Source: JAEUIT01 sp034439815 (GTDB lineage Bacteria; Planctomycetota; Phycisphaerae; Phycisphaerales; SM1A02). Taken from it: a DNA stretch of 64,000 bases. Positions 59,994 to 64,000 of the stretch are shown here, piece by piece; position 1 is the first letter of the stretch, and the number at the start of each line of letters is the position of its first letter. The notes beneath the pieces are model-generated. The model had not been told where the DNA came from and did no database searches. It saw only the letters and a list, made by a program, of their open reading frames with translations. The stretch is taken from NCBI GenBank assembly GCA_034439815.1, contig JAWXBD010000091.1, positions 1 to 64,000 on the forward strand, written 5' to 3'. The position numbers and the translations under genes were made by a program.

Positions 59994-62783
59994 ATGATGC
60001 ATGCGATTCGCTCGCCGTTCTCGTTGCCCGTCTCGGTGTTTGTCGCGACTATGACCTTGGCGGCGTCGTCCCTTGTCGCGGCTGACGTCACCACGGTGCG
60101 CGCGAGCACCTTCTCGCGCAGTCAGCAGTGTGAGGCGACCGTTGCCGCGACCACGAACGGCACATTTGTCGTTGTATGGACGAGCCGGCGCCAGCAGGAA
60201 GGCACTGCCGGTGTGTACATGCAGCGCTTTGATGCGGACGGCAGCGCGATCGGCAGCGAAACCCAAGTGAATCTCTGGACTCCGTCGATGCAGGCGTCGC
60301 CGGCGATTGCGGCGCTTGCCGATGGCGGATTTGTCGTCGTGTGGACGTCGTTCGGCCAGGATGGCGATGCCGGTTCGATCGTGGCTCGACGATTCAACGC
60401 GGAAGGTCTCGGCGGCGATGAAGTGCTCGTCAATACGCAGGTCGCGGGCGAGCAGTCGGCACCGGTCGTTGCCAGCCATGCGAACGGCGAGATCGCAATC
60501 GCGTGGGTGAGTCACGCGGACGAGCGTGCGGCAGTTGTCCTTCGCAGAATGCAGAACGATGGCACATGGTCCGACGAGCAGCAGCTTGCGGTCGGGGCTT
60601 CGGTGCGAGCTCCGTCCATCGCGATGCTGCAAGACGGATCGACATTGGTGACGTGGACGAGTGATCGCTCAAACGGCGCGACGATCATGGAGAAAGCAAT
60701 CGTTGGATCTCGGCCGGAAGAGATCGTGCGGGATGAGATCCTCGCCGATGCATTTGAGGGAACGCTTCTTGCGTACGACGACGGAGCGCTGCTCGCGTGG
60801 AACGGCCTTGGCCAACATGGAGAGTGGGCGACGCCGCGCGCGTTTGCGCAGAAGCTCGATGCGCACGGGTGTCCGATCGATGCCCGTATCGCACTCGGAG
60901 ACGGCGTGGCACCGGCGCCGATTCGGACGCCGGACGGCTTTTCCGTTGCAACGACGCGCGAGGATCCTGCAGAGGACGGAACGGTCGCGCGGCATGTGTG
61001 GCTTCAGAGTTTCGACGCCCGCGGCGCGGCGACCGGCCCAGCGCAGCCGCTGACGCTCAGTCTGCCCGGCGAACAATCGCTTCGCCTGGGCAGTGGGAGT
61101 TCGCGCATCGCGGCGGTGTTGGGGAAGGGCGGGGACAGTGGTGCCCAAGATGCACGGCCGATGCTCGCGGTCGCGTGGGATGGAGACGGCGGCAAGGGCG
61201 ACTCGCACGCGGTGCACCTTTCCCTCGTCGGTGAGCGCAGCACGGATGCCAAGCCTGCCGGCATTGATCCCGCCGCGGTCGCTGCTGCTGATACAGACAT
61301 CGGCGCGGTACCGGAGGGCGCCTCGCCGCACATCCCTCCGACATTCGATCCGAGAAGCGCCGACCACGGCTGGCGCACGATCACCGTGAACGACACGGAC
61401 ATCGGCTTCGACGTCATTCTCGATACCGGTTGGACGCCTCCCGATTGCAACCTGGCGGTGGGGCCGGAGCATGTGATCGCGATCACCAATGGCGGCATTT
61501 CCTTCTTCACCAAAGATGGACAGCTGACGTTCTCGGATGCGATTGAAGGTGGGGGCGGGTTCTGGGGCTCGCTTGGCGCCACGAGTTTCGTGTTCGATCC
61601 GGAGTGCTTCTACGACACGCTGCACAATCGATTTTGGGCCATGGCATCTGAAGGCAACGCGCCCGGTGGCAAGTCCTTTGTGCTGCTCGCGATCAGCGAT
61701 GACAGCGATCCCAACGGAAACTGGTTCAAGTACCGAATCGAGACAACGTCCATTGGCGGTGCCATCTTTGACTCGCCCAACATCGCGATCGACTCGCAGG
61801 CCGTGTACGTCACTGGCGACGGCAGCAACGGCAACTATCAGCTCTTCACCTGGGATGTCGCATCACTGCTGGTGGGAAATCCGCCTGCGATTTCCAAGCA
61901 GTTGAACATCGTGACGCTGCCGGAATCCGCTGGCATTCCGCCCGTCACGGAGCCCGGCACGCCGGCGCTGTACATGCTCGAGCACAAGGAAGCCGGCGCG
62001 AACACGAAGGTCAAGTTCTTCGCTGTAACGAATCCACTGACGACGCCGCAACTCACGACCACGGAGATCACGGTGCCGACGTACGGACCTCCGGAGGATG
62101 CGCCGCAGCAGGGCACGACCGTCAAAATCGAAACGTTCGATGCCCGCTTCTGGAGCGTCGACTACAAGAACGGATCGTTCTGGGCAACGCATCACATCAA
62201 TGCTGATCGCGTGCTCGTGCGTTGGTACGAGTTCGCGATGAACGGCTGGCCCGCGTCAGGAGAACTTCCTGAGCTGAAGCAGGTCGGCACCATCGACCCG
62301 GGCCCAGGTATCCGCGCGCACTACTCGGCGATCGGTGCCGACGACGCGGGCAATGCTGTCGTGACGTTTGCACGCAGCTCCCCGAGTGAGTTTCTCAGCA
62401 TGTGCACGACGTTCCGGACCGCGACTGATCCGCCGAACACCATGCGCCCGATCACGATCGTGAAGTCGAACGTGACGCCGTACACCGAGGCGAATCGCTG
62501 GGGCGATTACGCAGCCGCACGGCACGACCCGGCCTCATCGCCGGGGAGTCCGGTGTTCTGGGCGAATCACGAGTACGCAACCAACCCGTCGAACTGGCGC
62601 TCGTGGACGCAGAAGGTGTCGCTGCCCGGACCGTCGGCGGATCTCGACGGCGACGGTGATGTCGACGCAGCGGACCTCGCGATTCTGCTCGGCACGTGGG
62701 GCGGCCCGGGCATTGCGGACCTCAATCTGGACGGAACAGTCGGCGCCGAGGATCTTGCGATTCTGCTTGGCGCGTGGACGTGA
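59994..62783 (+). CDS. Large secreted repeat protein with EF-hand tail
   Basis: A 929-residue exported protein with a GGAGGA ribosome site 7 bases before the ATG. The signal peptide is LPVSVFVATMTLAASSLVAA. The first 350 residues are repeats of the form DGGFVVVWTSFGQDGDAGSI and ARRFNAEG, a beta-propeller pattern common in marine bacterial surface proteins. Residues 430-850 form a second beta-rich domain with no named family. It ends in the paired EF-hand tail (DLDGDGDVDAADLAILLGTW, then DLAILLGAWT). It lies after the glycan cluster and is not coupled to it. Confidence 0.8.
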   Translation: MMHAIRSPFSLPVSVFVATMTLAASSLVAADVTTVRASTFSRSQQCEATVAATTNGTFVVVWTSRRQQEGTAGVYMQRFDADGSAIGSETQVNLWTPSMQASPAIAALADGGFVVVWTSFGQDGDAGSIVARRFNAEGLGGDEVLVNTQVAGEQSAPVVASHANGEIAIAWVSHADERAAVVLRRMQNDGTWSDEQQLAVGASVRAPSIAMLQDGSTLVTWTSDRSNGATIMEKAIVGSRPEEIVRDEILADAFEGTLLAYDDGALLAWNGLGQHGEWATPRAFAQKLDAHGCPIDARIALGDGVAPAPIRTPDGFSVATTREDPAEDGTVARHVWLQSFDARGAATGPAQPLTLSLPGEQSLRLGSGSSRIAAVLGKGGDSGAQDARPMLAVAWDGDGGKGDSHAVHLSLVGERSTDAKPAGIDPAAVAAADTDIGAVPEGASPHIPPTFDPRSADHGWRTITVNDTDIGFDVILDTGWTPPDCNLAVGPEHVIAITNGGISFFTKDGQLTFSDAIEGGGGFWGSLGATSFVFDPECFYDTLHNRFWAMASEGNAPGGKSFVLLAISDDSDPNGNWFKYRIETTSIGGAIFDSPNIAIDSQAVYVTGDGSNGNYQLFTWDVASLLVGNPPAISKQLNIVTLPESAGIPPVTEPGTPALYMLEHKEAGANTKVKFFAVTNPLTTPQLTTTEITVPTYGPPEDAPQQGTTVKIETFDARFWSVDYKNGSFWATHHINADRVLVRWYEFAMNGWPASGELPELKQVGTIDPGPGIRAHYSAIGADDAGNAVVTFARSSPSEFLSMCTTFRTATDPPNTMRPITIVKSNVTPYTEANRWGDYAAARHDPASSPGSPVFWANHEYATNPSNWRSWTQKVSLPGPSADLDGDGDVDAADLAILLGTWGGPGIADLNLDGTVGAEDLAILLGAWT

Positions 62784-62851
62784 GGGTGTCGTGGAGTGCT
62801 AAGCGGAGCGCGCCGTTTGCGTTTCCGTTGCGGCAAGCCAGCTGTCCGAGC

Positions 62852-62911
62852 AACGTCCCGTCGTCAGGCTCCTCGCCGCTCGTGCCGGCGACGTTTGAGC
62901 GGCGGGACGTT
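62852..62911. repeat. Inverted repeat after the secreted repeat protein
   Basis: AACGTCCCG at 62852-62860 pairs with CGGGACGTT at 62903-62911, and flanking bases (tccg with cgga) add partial pairing. GACGTT also recurs three times nearby (62890-62922). The 290 bases from 62784 to 63073 hold no convincing gene. Confidence 0.5.
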
Positions 62912-63073
62912 GTTCCGGACGTTGGGGACCAACGCCACGCGCGGAGCGGCATGTGGCGGGTCGCGCGGACGGGGCGGGCAGCGCCACGCGCGTGACGATG
63001 TGCGTTCCGATGGGAAGTGGATGGAGCATCGGGGGAAGAGAGTCGTGAGTGCGAGTCGTGCGCGAAGCTTGGT

Positions 63074-64000
63074 TTACGGAGCGGCTTGCCATTGACTCGC
63101 ATCGATGAAGTAATCCGACGGGCACAGATAGATCTGTACGCTCAGTGGCGCTTGGTTCAGAAGCGAATCACCCAGCAGTGTCCGCACTGCGCTCGCCGTG
63201 GCTTTCACCAGGTCATAGCGAGCCTGCACAAGCGGCGCGATCGGATCGTCGCCGTCGAAGGGTGCTGAGTCCCCATGCTCCTCCACGTACCGATCGCGCA
63301 GCTGTCCACGCTTTGTCACTTGCTCCGGCCGCTCCCAATCGTCGAGAGCTACAACGGTGCGCTGCTGAAGCTCAGCTTGAGCTTGCAGATAGCGATTGCG
63401 AAGGATGCCGAGCTCGTCTGTCTGCTCCGCCGTTAGAAATGCGGAGCATTGTGGTGACTGCAGTTCGTCGAGCGCCCATTCGACCATGGTCGGCACGTAC
63501 AGGATCGGGTACTTCGCGCGGTTGAAGGCGGTCATCAATCGCTCGCGATTCTCGTTCTCAAGGTCGGCCGCAAATGTACGCACGGCGCGCTCATTGATGT
63601 CGGGGATCGTCCGCCCAAGTGTTGCCCAGTCACGATGGGCTTGCTCGCTTTGCTTCTGCATTCGCGCGGTCGCTGGCTTCAGGCGCGCCGTGGAGTTTGT
63701 CAGCATGCGCCAGAAGATCTCACCGTATCGTTCTTCGATCTGCTCGAGCGCCTTGTTCAGCTCGTCCACGTACGCGCGGCGCGGCGCGGCGAGCGCCTCG
63801 CGCTCGCTTGCGCTGAGCGGCAGCGACGCGAGCAACGGCAGCAGATCCATGGACGATCGCGCTTTCCAGTACTGTCCGACCTGCGGCAGTACACGTTCGC
63901 GGCGGAGCGCTATGCAGTGCTCTTCCCAGCGGTCGGCTTCCGGAGGGTTGAGCAGCGAGAGCACATCGGCATCGAACTGCCGTTCGAGTCGTCGACGCAC
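63074..64000 (-). CDS. Unrecognised helical protein, truncated by the window edge
   Basis: The 3' part (308 codons visible, no start in the window) of a minus-strand gene. The product is helical and charged, rich in Arg, Glu and Gln, with long amphipathic stretches (LNKALEQIEERYGEIFWRML, TARLKPATARMQKQSEQAHR), suggesting coiled-coil sections. It ends in a small beta segment (LSVQIYLCPSDYFIDASQW). No catalytic motif or membrane helix is visible. Some planctomycete secreted proteins have this texture, but I cannot name a family. Confidence 0.65.
   Translation of the reverse strand: MRRRLERQFDADVLSLLNPPEADRWEEHCIALRRERVLPQVGQYWKARSSMDLLPLLASLPLSASEREALAAPRRAYVDELNKALEQIEERYGEIFWRMLTNSTARLKPATARMQKQSEQAHRDWATLGRTIPDINERAVRTFAADLENENRERLMTAFNRAKYPILYVPTMVEWALDELQSPQCSAFLTAEQTDELGILRNRYLQAQAELQQRTVVALDDWERPEQVTKRGQLRDRYVEEHGDSAPFDGDDPIAPLVQARYDLVKATASAVRTLLGDSLLNQAPLSVQIYLCPSDYFIDASQWQAAP

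Overview
This is a GC-rich bacterial chromosome segment with 59 protein-coding or decayed genes that I can support. I found no rRNA, tRNA or CRISPR array. The gene content suggests a planctomycete, most likely of the Phycisphaerae. The evidence is four secreted proteins ending in the same paired EF-hand tail (motif LAILLGQWGG...DLAILLGAW), an oversized signal peptidase I, a type 3 (archaeal/eukaryotic-like) prolyl-tRNA synthetase, CHRD and FG-GAP secreted proteins, and an ECF sigma factor beside an unusual partner. The lineage call is inference; no phylogenetic marker gene was compared.

Layout. 1-13.7 kb: housekeeping genes (proS, metG, gmk, tmk, a YggS-like PLP protein) mixed with a CHAD protein, an AsmA-like protein, an ECF sigma/membrane-partner pair with a frameshifted gene upstream, an ABC-2 exporter and a NeuD-like acyltransferase. 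13.7-21.3 kb: a decayed formylglycine-generating-enzyme-like fragment, gpmI, der, a RicT/PSP1 protein and the large signal peptidase. 21.4-31 kb: secreted proteins with the shared tail, an SDR/aldehyde dehydrogenase pair, apaG, trpC, a CPBP protease and trpS. 31-34.5 kb: an xer-zwf-pgl operon (recombinase plus the oxidative pentose phosphate entry). 34.8-38.9 kb: a flagellar rod/ring operon, small ORF-flgF-flgG-flgA-flgH, preceded by a possible sigma54 site.

38.9-50.7 kb is the most unusual part: ten minus-strand genes packed end to end, most overlapping by 1-4 bases. From 5' to 3' they encode a GT2 glycosyltransferase, two enoyl-CoA hydratase-fold proteins (one resembling LiuC 3-methylglutaconyl-CoA hydratase), HMG-CoA reductase, a UbiA-family prenyltransferase, an ATP-grasp/phosphohistidine phosphotransferase of the rifampicin-phosphotransferase type, a DUF3419 (BtaA-like) protein, a phytol/dolichol-kinase-like membrane protein, a GNAT-like protein and an AMP-forming acyl ligase. 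I read this as a dedicated isoprenoid-lipid or prenylated-metabolite pathway not matching any cluster I know. HMG-CoA reductase retains all four catalytic residues.

50.8-59.9 kb runs divergently from that operon and is a surface-glycan cluster: a CgeB-like glycosyltransferase, two methyltransferases (one TylF-like), a GT4, a CatB-like acetyltransferase, an HldE-like protein with its two domains in swapped order, and a GT2. The shared 98-base divergent start region suggests that the lipid and glycan cassettes may be linked. The window closes with a large secreted protein bearing the EF-hand tail (60.0-62.8 kb) and the 3' part of an unrecognised minus-strand gene.
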